Shown: positions 33,667 through 42,920, numbered from the stretch's first letter. The stretch: 64,000 nucleotides of DNA from an uncultured Eubacteriales bacterium (GCA_905187695.1 CAJJIY010000001.1:62001-126000); one strand, 5' to 3'. A program made the numbers and translations. The notes: generated by a model not told the origin, from the letters alone.

Positions 33667-34875
33667 TCAGTCATCTGTCAGAATGCGAAGTGCCTGTGCA
33701 GGATAAAAAACGCGGACGCCGCCGGTGGCGGGTGCCAACCCTTGCGCTTCACTGCCGCAATCAAAGACCAACCGCACCGCGCCGTCTTTTTTCCGAATCG
33801 CCGTAATCTGCTCGTTTCCAAGCACAAAAAGCGTATCTTCCGAAAGGCGAAGCGCACGGACCGTACCGCTGAATTCGTGTTTCAGTTTGACCTTTCCGCG
33901 TTTATTCAGGAAAAGGATTTCTCCCTCCCCGCTGAAACGGTCTTTTTCAAGCGCGACCAACAGACCGTCCGGAGAAATCCAGCAGGCCATCGGCCGACCC
34001 TGAAGCGATTCGTTATGCCGGATCTTTCCGTTCAGCGTAATGCTGTAAGCATCGCTTTCGGTCAGTACGGCAAGCGTGGTGTTTCCGGTAAACCCTGCCG
34101 CAAGCGGATAGCCGTAAAGCAGGAGAGAAGTTTCTTTTTCCTTTCCGCCCACCCGGAAAATATCCAAAACGGTTCCTGCCGAGCCGACCCCAAGGAGCGC
34201 CACATATTTCCCGTTCGGCGAAAGAACGGCGCTGACGGTCACACTGGCGCGGCCAAAGGACATGACCGGCATGAAATTGCTGTCATACACCAGTACACGG
34301 GACAGTGTTTCCTTTGACGCCGTGATAAGCGAAAAATAACCGGCATCCGACATAAAGCCGGACAAAATAGGATATTCACATTGTCCGCGATAAAGTTCCG
34401 TATATGCGTCACAGATCAAAAAATCCGTTCCGCCGTAATCGTAAAACAAAATATAACTGTCGGAAACCGAAAGGCGCGGCGTTTTCATCTGAAAATCCAC
34501 GCGCAGAAGCAGACTGCCGTTGGCAGCATAGATTTCCGCACCGGAAACGCCGGCCGAAACCACACCGCCGCGATAGGCATCCTGCACGGTCTCCCCGGAA
34601 AGGTAGGTATAGTAAATGTTTCGGTCGTTTTCATCGGCCAGCGCCGTCATCGCGCCAAGATCCCGGTTGAAACCGAAAAATCCCTCATAGGTAAAGGCGT
34701 CATAGCGTACCGAAAGAAACGCGATGGCAAAAAGCAGGGTGAGCGCCAGAAAAATTCGGGAAGCAAGGCGAAACCGCCCCGCAGTTGCCTGCCAATAATC
34801 CGTCGCAGAAACACTTTCTTCCGTTCCGGCCGGTGGCAGGACGGCCTGTTCTTTTTTAGGTTCGTTTTCATTCAT
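33667..34875 (-). CDS. DUF5711-type membrane-anchored protein
   Basis: 402 residues from the ATG at 34875, with GGAGG eight bases upstream; the longer frame lies in truA. A short cytoplasmic N-terminus is followed by one membrane helix near residues 40-58, then an extracytoplasmic beta-rich region with repeated motifs such as GSLLLRVDFQ, VLSPNGKYVALLGVG and CWISPDGLLVALEKD, typical of a beta-propeller. This matches clostridial DUF5711 proteins. Function unknown. It overlaps truA by eight bases. Confidence 0.75.
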   Translation of the reverse strand: MNENEPKKEQAVLPPAGTEESVSATDYWQATAGRFRLASRIFLALTLLFAIAFLSVRYDAFTYEGFFGFNRDLGAMTALADENDRNIYYTYLSGETVQDAYRGGVVSAGVSGAEIYAANGSLLLRVDFQMKTPRLSVSDSYILFYDYGGTDFLICDAYTELYRGQCEYPILSGFMSDAGYFSLITASKETLSRVLVYDSNFMPVMSFGRASVTVSAVLSPNGKYVALLGVGSAGTVLDIFRVGGKEKETSLLLYGYPLAAGFTGNTTLAVLTESDAYSITLNGKIRHNESLQGRPMACWISPDGLLVALEKDRFSGEGEILFLNKRGKVKLKHEFSGTVRALRLSEDTLFVLGNEQITAIRKKDGAVRLVFDCGSEAQGLAPATGGVRVFYPAQALRILTDD

Positions 34876-35668
34876 GACCAAGACCTCCGCTTTTTTTGTC
34901 AGAACTGTAAAAAACACGGTCCAGATAAAGTCCCATGGCCGGTGCGGTCATTCCCATGCGGGTCCTGTCGCCTGCCGCCAGAGCCGCTTGGATCTCTTCC
35001 GGCGAAATACTGCCCCGAGCGGCTCCGAGCAATGTCCCGGCCATGATCCGTACCATGTGATATAAAAAGCCGTCCGCCCGCACCCGGAAAGAAACAAGAT
35101 GACCCTTTCGCTGCACCCGGACGCCGAAAACTTCCCGTATGCTGTCTTCTTCCTTTGTGTCGGCGCCCTTATCCCGCAACGCCGAAAAATCCCGTTTCCC
35201 GACAAAGCATCCGGCCGCGGCCCGCATGGCTGCAAGCGCCGTTTCATTAAGCGGCGGGTGCACCGGAAAAGCTCGTCCCTCCCAAAAAGGATCCCGCTCG
35301 GCGCCATCATAAAACAGATATTCATATTCTTTGGCCACGACATCATACCGGGGATGAAAATCCTCCGGCACTTCCTTGGCGGACAGCACCGAAATATCGG
35401 CCGGAAGGTGTGCGTTCATTGCGCGCGGAATACGGGAGACCGGAATCGCCGTGGGCAAGGCGTTGCTTCCTTTTTGGGTTACGGCCGCCACAAATCCTCT
35501 TGCGTGCACACCGCTGTCGGTGCGGCTACACCCAACGATGTCACAGTCAAAGCCGAAGACCGAGAGGGCCGCCCGGTTGAGCATCTCCTGCACCGACACA
35601 CCGTTTTTCTGCACCTGATAGCCGTGATAGGCCGTGCCGAGGTAGGCAACCGTCAGCAGCGCCTTCAT
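34868..35668 (-). CDS. truA: tRNA pseudouridine(38-40) synthase
   Basis: 266 residues from the ATG at 35668, which overlaps the ecfT stop by four bases. The catalytic Asp lies in GCSRTDSGVHARGF; VAYLGTAYHGYQVQKNG, RPRY-type HPRYDVVAKEYEY and FRVRADGFLYHMVRIM are conserved. truA next to ecfT is common in Firmicutes. Confidence 0.95.
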   Translation of the reverse strand: MKALLTVAYLGTAYHGYQVQKNGVSVQEMLNRAALSVFGFDCDIVGCSRTDSGVHARGFVAAVTQKGSNALPTAIPVSRIPRAMNAHLPADISVLSAKEVPEDFHPRYDVVAKEYEYLFYDGAERDPFWEGRAFPVHPPLNETALAAMRAAAGCFVGKRDFSALRDKGADTKEEDSIREVFGVRVQRKGHLVSFRVRADGFLYHMVRIMAGTLLGAARGSISPEEIQAALAAGDRTRMGMTAPAMGLYLDRVFYSSDKKSGGLGHE

Positions 35669-36489
35669 GACACAACCGTATATCCGTAACCGAGCCGGTT
35701 CAGCAAAACAAGGCCGGTTCCGAAAAGCACAAAGCAAAAAAGCCAAACAAAGTCCCGCGCGTGCAGATGCGAAATCGTCATGCGGGTTCTCCCCTGCCCG
35801 CCCCGGTAACAGCGACATTCCATAGCCAGTGCCAGTTCTTCCGCGCGGCGGAAAGCCGAAACCAGCAACGGAATGAGAATCGGCACCAGTGCCTTAGCGC
35901 GCCTGATAAGTCCGCCGTTTGAAAAATCCACGCCGCGCGCCTTTTGCGCATTCATGATTTTATAGGTTTCTTCCGAGAGCGTCGGAATAAACCGTAGCGC
36001 GATGCTGGTCATCATGGCAAATTCATGTACCGGAACATGCAGTACGCGAAGCGGAGAAAAAAGCCGTTCCAGAGCGTCTGTCAGCGCAATGGGCGTGGTG
36101 GTATAGGTCAAAAACAGGCTGGTTGCCAACACCAGCGTGATGATCCGCACCAGCATGAAAACGGCGCTGTAAATGCCTTCCAATGTGATCTTGAGCCGCC
36201 AGAAGCTCAAGAGCACGGTTTCACCTCTGGCAAAAAAAAGATTTAAAACCGCCGTGAAAAGCATGATAAAAATGAGCGGTCGGAGTGCGCGGATAATCAT
36301 CCGGAAAGGGATTCGGCTCAGCAAAGTCAGGAAAAGCGCCGAAAGGAGCAAGGCGCCGAAAGCCAGCACATTCTTGCAAAGAAAGGTACACACAATGTAG
36401 AGCACCGACAGAATTACTTTCATGCGGGCATCCATTTTGTGCAGAGGTGAATCGGCAGGATAATACTGCCCGAACGCGATATTTTTCAT
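35665..36489 (-). CDS. ecfT: Energy-coupling factor transporter transmembrane protein EcfT
   Basis: 274 residues with about six membrane helices. The two coupling motifs that contact the ATPases are MNAQKARGVDFSNGG and AMECRCYRGGQGRTRM. EcfT links EcfA1/EcfA2 with vitamin-binding S components. 17 bases after ecfA2. No S component gene is in the window, so this is a shared (group II) module. Confidence 0.94.
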   Translation of the reverse strand: MKNIAFGQYYPADSPLHKMDARMKVILSVLYIVCTFLCKNVLAFGALLLSALFLTLLSRIPFRMIIRALRPLIFIMLFTAVLNLFFARGETVLLSFWRLKITLEGIYSAVFMLVRIITLVLATSLFLTYTTTPIALTDALERLFSPLRVLHVPVHEFAMMTSIALRFIPTLSEETYKIMNAQKARGVDFSNGGLIRRAKALVPILIPLLVSAFRRAEELALAMECRCYRGGQGRTRMTISHLHARDFVWLFCFVLFGTGLVLLNRLGYGYTVVS

Positions 36490-36506
36490 AAATCAGCAGA
36501 AATCCT

Positions 36507-37379
36507 TTACCGAAATAGAGGCAGAATCGCCGCAAGGGCGGCATCCACCGTGTAGATATTTTCCGGAATACCGGAAACGCCCAGTTTGCGCAGGAAAAGG
36601 GCCAGATGCGTGATCTGCGGGACATCCAATCCCACCGAGGCGAGCTGTTCCGCGTGAGAGAAGACTTCATCGCGCGTGCCGGAAAGAAAGACTCCGGCGT
36701 GCGCCATCACCACGATCTCATCGCAAAAAGCGGCCATATCTTCCATGCTGTGGCTGACGATCAGCACCGTTGCGCCGGTGGTCCTGGCATAATTCCGGAT
36801 GGCGCCGAGAATGCTGTCCCGCCCACGCGGGTCAAGCCCCGCCGCCGGTTCGTCCAGCACCAGTACTTCCGGGCGCATGGCCATGACGCCGGCAATAGCC
36901 GCCCGGCGTTTCTGCCCGCCGGAAAGATCAAAAGGAGAAGCCGACAATTCAGCCTCTGTCAGCGAAACCAATTCCGCCGCGTCTCTGACGCGGGCGGCGA
37001 TCTCCGCTTCCGGGAGACCCATATTTTTCGGACCGAACGCGATATCCGCCCGGACGGTTTCTTCAAAGAGCTGATATTCCGGATATTGCATGACCACACC
37101 CACACGGAAACGGATCTCGCGCATCCGTTTCGGATTTTGCCAGATGTCCTCCCCGTTCAGCAACACACGGCCGGAAAGCGGCCGCTCGAGGCCGTTGAGA
37201 AGCTGTACGATGGTGGATTTACCCGAACCGGTATGCCCGATCAACCCGGTAATAGAGCCCTTTTTCACAGAAAAGGAAACATCTTTCAGCGCCTGCACCT
37301 CAAAAGGAGTGCCTTTCCCGTAAATATAAGATACATTTTCAAGCGCGATGGCAGGCATCGCTGTCAATGACTCAGGCAT
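36507..37379 (-). CDS. ecfA2: Energy-coupling factor transporter ATPase EcfA2
   Basis: 290 residues. Walker A GHTGSGKST, Q-loop QYPEYQLFEETV, signature LSGGQKRRAAIAG, Walker B VLVLDEPAAGLDP and switch His in VSHSMEDM. The C-terminal 50 residues are the ECF-specific dimer region. The ATG at 37379 has AAGGAG upstream and overlaps the end of ecfA1 by eight bases. Confidence 0.94.
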   Translation of the reverse strand: MPESLTAMPAIALENVSYIYGKGTPFEVQALKDVSFSVKKGSITGLIGHTGSGKSTIVQLLNGLERPLSGRVLLNGEDIWQNPKRMREIRFRVGVVMQYPEYQLFEETVRADIAFGPKNMGLPEAEIAARVRDAAELVSLTEAELSASPFDLSGGQKRRAAIAGVMAMRPEVLVLDEPAAGLDPRGRDSILGAIRNYARTTGATVLIVSHSMEDMAAFCDEIVVMAHAGVFLSGTRDEVFSHAEQLASVGLDVPQITHLALFLRKLGVSGIPENIYTVDAALAAILPLFR

Positions 37380-38259
37380 TTTCTTTCTCCTTCAGAGCGC
37401 GATAGATCAATTCGGCGCAATCGCGGGCCGTAACGGGTTCGCCCGGCAATGAAACGCCCGCCTTTCGCAATGCGTGTAGCAGCGAGGTGCACTGCGGTAC
37501 ATCCAGACCGCACCCGGAAAGCTCCTCGGCACGCGCGAAAATCTCCGCGGGACAACCGTCCATCCGGATCTTTCCGTCATCCAGTACGATCACCCGGCCG
37601 GCACGGGCGGCCTCGTTCATATAATGCGTGATGGAGATGATGGTAATGCCCCGTTCACGGTTGAGTTTTTCAAGAGTCTCAATCACCTCCCGGCGCCCTG
37701 CCGGATCCAGCATGGAAGTGGCCTCATCCAGGATCATACAACTGGGTTGCATGGCCAAAATCCCCGCAATGGCCACACGCTGTTTCTGCCCGCCGGAAAG
37801 CCGGTGCGGCTCATGTTTTTTGTACCCGGTCATCCCGACCACTGCCAGCGCGTCGTCCACACGGCGGCGGATCTCCTCGCTCGGAACGCCGAGATTTTCC
37901 GGCCCGAAGGCCACATCCTCCTCCACGACCGTTGCCACCAGCTGATTGTCCGGATTCTGAAAAACCATGCCGACTTCCCGCCGGAGCGCGTAAAGATCAT
38001 CTTCGGTCATATCCGGCGAGGTCAGTTCTTTTCCGGCCACAACAAGTTTGCCGAGATCCGGCGTGAGAATCATATTGAACAGTTTGGCCAGCGTGGATTT
38101 CCCGGAACCGTTATGCCCCAGAACAGCCACATATTCTCCCTTTTGAATATCCAGAGTCACACCGCGAAGGACTTCTTTTCCCTGAATACTGCCGTCCGGG
38201 GCGGTATCCCGATAGGAAAAAAACAGATTTTCCGCGTGTATATAGGCGTTTTCGCTCAT
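37372..38259 (-). CDS. ecfA1: Energy-coupling factor transporter ATPase EcfA1
   Basis: 295 residues. Walker A GHNGSGKST, Q-loop FQNPDNQLVATVVEEDV, signature LSGGQKQRVAIAG, Walker B MILDEATSMLDP and His in ITHYMNEA. It pairs with EcfA2 to power vitamin uptake. First of the three ECF genes, 26 bases after the methyltransferase gene. Confidence 0.94.
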   Translation of the reverse strand: MSENAYIHAENLFFSYRDTAPDGSIQGKEVLRGVTLDIQKGEYVAVLGHNGSGKSTLAKLFNMILTPDLGKLVVAGKELTSPDMTEDDLYALRREVGMVFQNPDNQLVATVVEEDVAFGPENLGVPSEEIRRRVDDALAVVGMTGYKKHEPHRLSGGQKQRVAIAGILAMQPSCMILDEATSMLDPAGRREVIETLEKLNRERGITIISITHYMNEAARAGRVIVLDDGKIRMDGCPAEIFARAEELSGCGLDVPQCTSLLHALRKAGVSLPGEPVTARDCAELIYRALKEKENA

Positions 38260-38285
38260 TTTGCTCTCTTTCTGTTCTCAAACGA

Positions 38286-39146
38286 TCAAAGTTCCCAGCG
38301 GGCGCTGGCGCCGCAGGGCAGATAGGCCCCGGTTTCGCTCACGCGAAGCCCAAGTTCCTCTGCGCGGCACTTTCCGCCAAAGCGGGCGGCCACCCTCAGG
38401 TTCAGAAGATAATTCATGGCCAACGGCGAAATGCCGGTGGTATAAGAGTTGATCAGGAAAAACAGCGGCTCGTCCGAAAGAAGCGAGGCGCAAAGCCCCA
38501 CCAATTCATCCACGCAGTCCTCCAGTTTAAACACCTCGCCCGAAGGCCCGCGGCCATAGGAAGGCGGATCCATAATGACCGCCTCATAGCGATGTCCGCG
38601 TTTGATTTCGCGCTCCACAAATTTTTTGCAGTCATCCACAATGTATCGGATCGGCGCATCGGCAAGACCGGAAAGCCGCGCGTTTTCCTTGGCCTGCGCT
38701 ACCATGTTCCGCGCCGCATCCACATGAACCACACTGGCTCCGGCCTCGGCCGCCGCCAGCGTGGCGCCGCCGGTATAAGCAAAAAGATTCAGCACCCGGA
38801 CAGGCCGTCCGGCAGTTTTGATTTTCTCCGAAAACCAATCCCAGTTGGCCGCCTGTTCCGGGAAAAGACCCGTATGTTTGAAACCCATGGGACGAATCAG
38901 AAAAGTGAGGCCGCGATAGCCGATCTGCCAGTGTTCCGGCAAACGATTCCCGCGCCATCCGCCGCCGCCCGCACTGGAGCGGTGATAGGTGGCGTCCACC
39001 TTTTTCCAGAGCGGATGTTTTTTCGTTTCCTTCCAGATCACCTGCGGATCCGGACGAACCAGAATATATTTTCCCCAGCGTTCCAGGCGCTCGCCGTCTG
39101 AGGTATCCAGCAATTCATAATCCTGCCAATTTTCCGATGTGAACAT
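38286..39146 (-). CDS. Class I SAM-dependent (rRNA) methyltransferase
   Basis: 286 residues. Motif I is VLNLFAYTGGATLAAAEAG; the acidic HVDAARNMV binds the cofactor; the catalytic DPPSYGRGPSGEVFKLED resembles the RlmI/RlmK group of cytosine- or guanine-methylating rRNA enzymes. The N-terminal PUA domain of full RlmI is missing. An exact target cannot be told. It begins 15 bases after ruvC. Confidence 0.82.
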   Translation of the reverse strand: MFTSENWQDYELLDTSDGERLERWGKYILVRPDPQVIWKETKKHPLWKKVDATYHRSSAGGGGWRGNRLPEHWQIGYRGLTFLIRPMGFKHTGLFPEQAANWDWFSEKIKTAGRPVRVLNLFAYTGGATLAAAEAGASVVHVDAARNMVAQAKENARLSGLADAPIRYIVDDCKKFVEREIKRGHRYEAVIMDPPSYGRGPSGEVFKLEDCVDELVGLCASLLSDEPLFFLINSYTTGISPLAMNYLLNLRVAARFGGKCRAEELGLRVSETGAYLPCGASARWEL

Positions 39147-39161
39147 GATTCCTCCGAGTTT

Positions 39162-39659
39162 TTACTGATTGAAATAGCGGCCGATCCGGGAAGCACCGCA
39201 ATGCGCGTGACAAATGGCAATGGCAAGCGCGTCCGCCGTATCGTCCGGCTTTGGCGGCTTTTTCAGTTCCAGGATATTTGTTACCATGGAAATGATCTGT
39301 TTTTTTTCGGCCAATCCGTAACCGACCACCGCCTGCTTGACCTGCATAGGCGTATATTCCGCAATCGGAATTCCCTTTTGCGCTCCGCACAAAAGAACGA
39401 TGCCGCGCGCTTCCGCCACCCGGATCCCGGTGGTAATGTTGTTGGTAAAAAACAACTCTTCCACCGCCATTTCGTCCGGGTGAAAGTGATCGATAATCTG
39501 CGTGAGTGTGGTATAAATCTGCGACAGACGCGCTTCGGTCCTGGTGCCGGCAGGCGTCTGGATAGAACCGTATCCAAGCGGACGGAACCGCCCTGCCTCA
39601 TAGGAAAGAACGCCCCACCCCACAATGGCAAGGCCGGGATCTATGCCCAAAATAATCAT
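39162..39659 (-). CDS. ruvC: Crossover junction endodeoxyribonuclease RuvC
   Basis: 165 residues. It resolves Holliday junctions brought by RuvAB. Metal-binding acidic residues are in GIDPGLAIVGWG (Asp7), MAVEELFFTNN and DTADALAIAICH. It is the first gene of the leftward operon down to the clpE-like gene, and is divergent from DUF951-ruvA-ruvB, so the resolvasome genes are transcribed from a shared intergenic region. Confidence 0.95.
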   Translation of the reverse strand: MIILGIDPGLAIVGWGVLSYEAGRFRPLGYGSIQTPAGTRTEARLSQIYTTLTQIIDHFHPDEMAVEELFFTNNITTGIRVAEARGIVLLCGAQKGIPIAEYTPMQVKQAVVGYGLAEKKQIISMVTNILELKKPPKPDDTADALAIAICHAHCGASRIGRYFNQ

Positions 39660-39701
39660 CGTTTTTCCTCATTTTACATATTAAGCCATTATATTTATGA
39701 T

Positions 39702-39730
39702 ATTATAACACAAACCTGCGCCCGTGTCAA
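39702..39730 (-). promoter_or_regulatory. Consensus sigma-A promoter of the ruvC operon
   Basis: TTGACA (39730-39725) and TATAAT (39707-39702) with 17 bases between, a perfect consensus. It probably drives nine genes to position 30757. Confidence 0.82.
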
Positions 39731-39766
39731 AGTTTTTTTCGCTTTTTTAAAAAATATCCCGAAGTG

Positions 39767-39795
39767 TTTACAATCAGAAAAAAATATGGTATACT
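39767..39795 (+). promoter_or_regulatory. Sigma-A promoter of the DUF951-ruvA-ruvB unit
   Basis: TTTACA (39767-39772) and TATACT (39790-39795) with a 17-base spacer, back to back with the ruvC promoter. Confidence 0.72.
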
Positions 39796-39826
39796 GAAAT
39801 GAACTTTCAAAAAGGAGGAGCGCCGT

Positions 39827-40036
39827 ATGCAGATTCTCAAACTCGTCCCCGGCCAGACGGCCGAGCTCAAAAAAAAGCATCCCTGCGGAAATGCGCTTTT
39901 CCGGATCGTGCGCATCGGTGGCCTATGCCGGATCATCTGCCTTTCCTGCGGGCGGGACATGGAGATTGACCGTGTCAAACTGGAAAAAGCCATCAAACGG
40001 CTTTTCCCGCCCGAAAACAATTCAGACGGAAAATAA
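39827..40036 (+). CDS. DUF951 family small protein
   Basis: 69 residues. LVPGQTAELKKKHPCGN and IRIGGLCRIICLSCGRDMEIDR are the DUF951 pattern, an all-beta domain with Cys residues (HPCG, CLSCG) that suggest zinc binding or nucleic acid contact. AAGGAGGAG precedes the ATG. DUF951 genes are widespread in Firmicutes; the function is not known. ruvA follows after 58 bases without a terminator. Confidence 0.88.
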   Translation: MQILKLVPGQTAELKKKHPCGNALFRIVRIGGLCRIICLSCGRDMEIDRVKLEKAIKRLFPPENNSDGK

Positions 40037-40094
40037 TAAAAAAAAGAACACATTTTTCTTTATATAACCTTTTCGGTTTAAACGGAGGCCTTTT

Positions 40095-40712
40095 ATGTTT
40101 CATTATATCAGCGGTCAGCTGACGGTGCTAAAACCGAATTTTGCTGTGATTGAAGCGGGCGGCGTGGGCTACAAACTCACCGTCAGCGGGCAGACGCACA
40201 CCACGCTGACCGGCGTGGCGAAAGATGAGCCGGTGCGACTTTACACCTATCTTGCCGTGCGGGAAGACGGAATCGAACTTTTCGGCTTTCACAGCGAGGC
40301 CGAACTGGATATGTTTTCTTTACTGATTACCGTCCAGGGGGTCGGACCGCGCGCGGCGCTTTCCCTTCTCAGCTCATTCACGCCGGACCGATTGATCCTG
40401 GCTGTTTGTACGGACGACCGGAAGTCAATTTCCAAGGCCAACGGCATCGGACCGAAAACCGCCACACGCATCATTCTGGAACTGCACGACAAATTGGCAA
40501 ACGGCGCTTTTGATGCGCCGGAGATCGGAACTTTCCCTGTTCCGGCCGCACTCTCATCAGAAGCCGGCGGAAAACTGAAGGAAGCCGAAGAAGCGCTTAC
40601 GGTGCTGGGTTATTCAAGACCGGAGATTGCCAAAGCGTTTTCCGGACTGGATACATCCGCCATCGGCACGGAAGATATCATCCGCGCCGCACTCAAAAAA
40701 CTGATGAAATAA
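40095..40712 (+). CDS. ruvA: Holliday junction branch migration protein RuvA
   Basis: 205 residues. N-terminal OB fold (MFHYISGQLTVLKPNFAVIEAGGVGYKLTV, shown here only as a start), two helix-hairpin-helix motifs (ITVQGVGPRAALSLLS and KANGIGPKTATRIILEL) and the C-terminal RuvB-binding domain (KEAEEALTVLGYSRPEIAKA). It binds four-way junctions as a tetramer. CGGAGG precedes the ATG; 12 bases separate it from ruvB. Confidence 0.96.
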   Translation: MFHYISGQLTVLKPNFAVIEAGGVGYKLTVSGQTHTTLTGVAKDEPVRLYTYLAVREDGIELFGFHSEAELDMFSLLITVQGVGPRAALSLLSSFTPDRLILAVCTDDRKSISKANGIGPKTATRIILELHDKLANGAFDAPEIGTFPVPAALSSEAGGKLKEAEEALTVLGYSRPEIAKAFSGLDTSAIGTEDIIRAALKKLMK

Positions 40713-40724
40713 GGAGGGAGCGCC

Positions 40725-41822
40725 ATGGATTTTAAAAATGATATGGAGGAAGAACTGGATCTGGAAGATCGGATCCTTTCCGCCTCTCCGATCAAAGAAG
40801 ACCACGACAGCGACAATTCCCTGCGTCCGAAATTTCTAAGCGACTATATCGGCCAGGAAAAAGCCAAGGGAAACCTGAAAGTTTTTATTGACGCCGCCAA
40901 AAAGCGCAATGATCCCCTGGATCATGTACTGCTTTACGGCCCTCCCGGACTGGGCAAAACCACGCTTTCCGGCATTATCGCCAATGAAATGGGCACCAAT
41001 ATCCGCGTCACCTCCGGTCCCGCCATTGAAAAACCGGGAGATCTGGCCGCTCTACTAACCAATCTTGCGCCGGGCGACATTCTCTTCATTGATGAAATTC
41101 ACCGTCTGCCGCGCACCGTGGAGGAGGTACTTTATCCCGCCATGGAAGATTACGCGCTGGATATCATTATCGGTAAGGGCCCCTCCGCACGGAGCATCCG
41201 GATCGATCTGCCACATTTTACCCTGATCGGTGCCACGACCCGCGCGGGTCAACTGAGTACGCCTTTGCGGGACCGTTTTGGGGTGGTGCTTAAACTGGAA
41301 CTGTATACTCCGGAAGAACTGGCGCAAATCGTTACCCGAAGCGCCGGAATTCTGGAGATTCCGATTTCCCCGGACGGTGCCGTTGAAATCGCTTCCCGTT
41401 CGCGCGGCACGCCGCGTATTGCCAACCGCTTTTTAAAGCGCGTGCGTGATTTTGCGCAGGTGCACGGAGATGGGGAGATTACCTCTGACATCGCCAACTT
41501 CGCGCTCGGAAAACTGGAAGTGGACGCACTGGGGCTGGACAACATCGACCGCCGGATGCTCAGCGCGATTATCAAATTTTACGACGGCGGTCCGGTGGGA
41601 CTGGATACGCTGGCCGCAACCATCGGCGAAGAAGCCGTGACGCTGGAAGATGTTTACGAGCCCTATCTGATGCAGATCGGTTTCCTTTCCCGCACGCCGC
41701 GCGGCCGGTGCGCCACAAAACTGGCATACGACCATTTGGGGCTTCCCTATCGGAATGTGACAAGGCAAGGCGAACAAATCAATTTCTTTGAAAACGATTC
41801 CGCGCCAAACAAAAACACCTGA
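40725..41822 (+). CDS. ruvB: Holliday junction branch migration ATPase RuvB
   Basis: 365 residues. The AAA ATPase drives branch migration. LRPKFLSDYIGQEKAK, Walker A GPPGLGKTT, Walker B ILFIDEIHRLPR, sensor IGATTRAGQLSTPLRDRFG and the winged-helix end FLSRTPRGRCAT are all present. An N-terminal acidic extension of about 30 residues is slightly longer than usual. AAGGAGGGAG precedes the ATG. Confidence 0.97.
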   Translation: MDFKNDMEEELDLEDRILSASPIKEDHDSDNSLRPKFLSDYIGQEKAKGNLKVFIDAAKKRNDPLDHVLLYGPPGLGKTTLSGIIANEMGTNIRVTSGPAIEKPGDLAALLTNLAPGDILFIDEIHRLPRTVEEVLYPAMEDYALDIIIGKGPSARSIRIDLPHFTLIGATTRAGQLSTPLRDRFGVVLKLELYTPEELAQIVTRSAGILEIPISPDGAVEIASRSRGTPRIANRFLKRVRDFAQVHGDGEITSDIANFALGKLEVDALGLDNIDRRMLSAIIKFYDGGPVGLDTLAATIGEEAVTLEDVYEPYLMQIGFLSRTPRGRCATKLAYDHLGLPYRNVTRQGEQINFFENDSAPNKNT

Positions 41823-41853
41823 AAAGGCTGTCGCCGACCGGCGACAGCCTTTT
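41822..41853. terminator. Terminator between ruvB and the M14 peptidase gene
   Basis: AAAAGGCTGTCGCC and GGCGACAGCCTTTT, a perfect 14-base-pair stem around GACC. Works for both converging genes. Confidence 0.88.
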
Positions 41854-41875
41854 CGTTTCCGGAAATAACAGTTTA

Positions 41876-42775
41876 TTATGCAAAGAAAAAAGGAAAAGCA
41901 AACAGTGCCCGGCGCATTTTTTCATATATAAGCAGCCTGGTTTCGGCTGGTAGCGGATTTTCCCCGCGACCGCATTCCACAGTAAAAGAAGGCAGATCCA
42001 AGGCTTCAATACACCAATCTGTCAACCCGCCGAACGCCGCCAGTCCGACCGGATTTTTTAATTCATATCCGGTCATCCGCTGTAAAATCCGACCGGCGGA
42101 CAAACATTTGGCCGAGAGATGCTGACCGCAACTGGAATAAATTTCTTCTCCCTGTGTGTGCAGTGTCAAAACGCCCAAAAGATCGGATCTTTCGGCGCGT
42201 ATCAACCGACAAAGCGCGGCACTCTCCGGTTCGGATTCCGGATATTCACCGCTGTAACGGGTGGGGGCGCCGCAGGGGATGCCCTCTTTTTCTTCCATTG
42301 CTTTATATTTCCCAAACCCCGCGTCGTAATTATGATTCAGATCCACGCCGCGCGCATTTGCCTGCCAGCGTGTAAAATCCCCACTGCCGCCATTCATGCC
42401 GGTTACGCGGGAAAGAAGCGGATTGTCCGCCCCCGGTCCGTTTACGGAATACTCCACGCCATCCGGGTTGAGCATGGGCACCAATAAAATTTCACGATGC
42501 GAAAAAAGAACCGGAACTTTTTGCTCGAAAACCGCACCGCCGCTTTTTTGCAAACGCAGGTATTCCGCGGCAAAATCCATAAGTACGGCGGCACTCACGC
42601 TTTCCGCGCCGTGGTGTGCTCCGACATAAAGCACTTTCTTTTTCCCTTCTCCCATGCGAATGAGCGGAATTTTTCGCCCCAAAATGCTGGTTGTCAGCAC
42701 TTCTGCGCGTACCGCGCCATTGCTCATGAGCATTTCCAGATCGTTTAAAAGCATTCCGTAATCATATCTTTTCAT
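41876..42775 (-). CDS. M14-family zinc carboxypeptidase
   Basis: 299 residues. Zinc ligands in GAHHGAES (His55, Glu58) and LTLHTQG, catalytic Glu in FTVECGRGENPL, and the substrate loop ARGVDLNHNYDAG with NPDGVEY. It most resembles the gamma-D-glutamyl-diaminopimelate peptidase I subgroup that trims peptidoglycan peptides. No signal peptide, so it may act on recycled or spore cell wall peptides in the cytoplasm. GAAGGAG lies upstream of the ATG. Confidence 0.87.
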   Translation of the reverse strand: MKRYDYGMLLNDLEMLMSNGAVRAEVLTTSILGRKIPLIRMGEGKKKVLYVGAHHGAESVSAAVLMDFAAEYLRLQKSGGAVFEQKVPVLFSHREILLVPMLNPDGVEYSVNGPGADNPLLSRVTGMNGGSGDFTRWQANARGVDLNHNYDAGFGKYKAMEEKEGIPCGAPTRYSGEYPESEPESAALCRLIRAERSDLLGVLTLHTQGEEIYSSCGQHLSAKCLSAGRILQRMTGYELKNPVGLAAFGGLTDWCIEALDLPSFTVECGRGENPLPAETRLLIYEKMRRALFAFPFFFA

Positions 42776-42837
42776 CTTGGCCTACTCCTTCGTTTCTTAC
42801 AGTTTATGTACGCCGGAAAGAAATGATGAAAAGGATA

Positions 42838-42866
42838 TTGAATTAAAAAATAAAATGTGATATAAT
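42838..42866 (+). promoter_or_regulatory. Sigma-A promoter of the membrane protein-MATE operon
   Basis: TTGAAT (42838-42843) and TATAAT (42861-42866), 17-base spacer. Confidence 0.72.
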
Positions 42867-42920
42867 GAGCCAAATGGTCGTTTGCCTGCCGCAAATTCTA
42901 TGCCTGTTGATGAGGTTTTT

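Noticed and set aside
39660..39826. SOS box between ruvC and the ruvAB unit
   Set aside because: No clear GAAC-N4-GTTC or CTG-N10-CAG type LexA site was found near the promoters.
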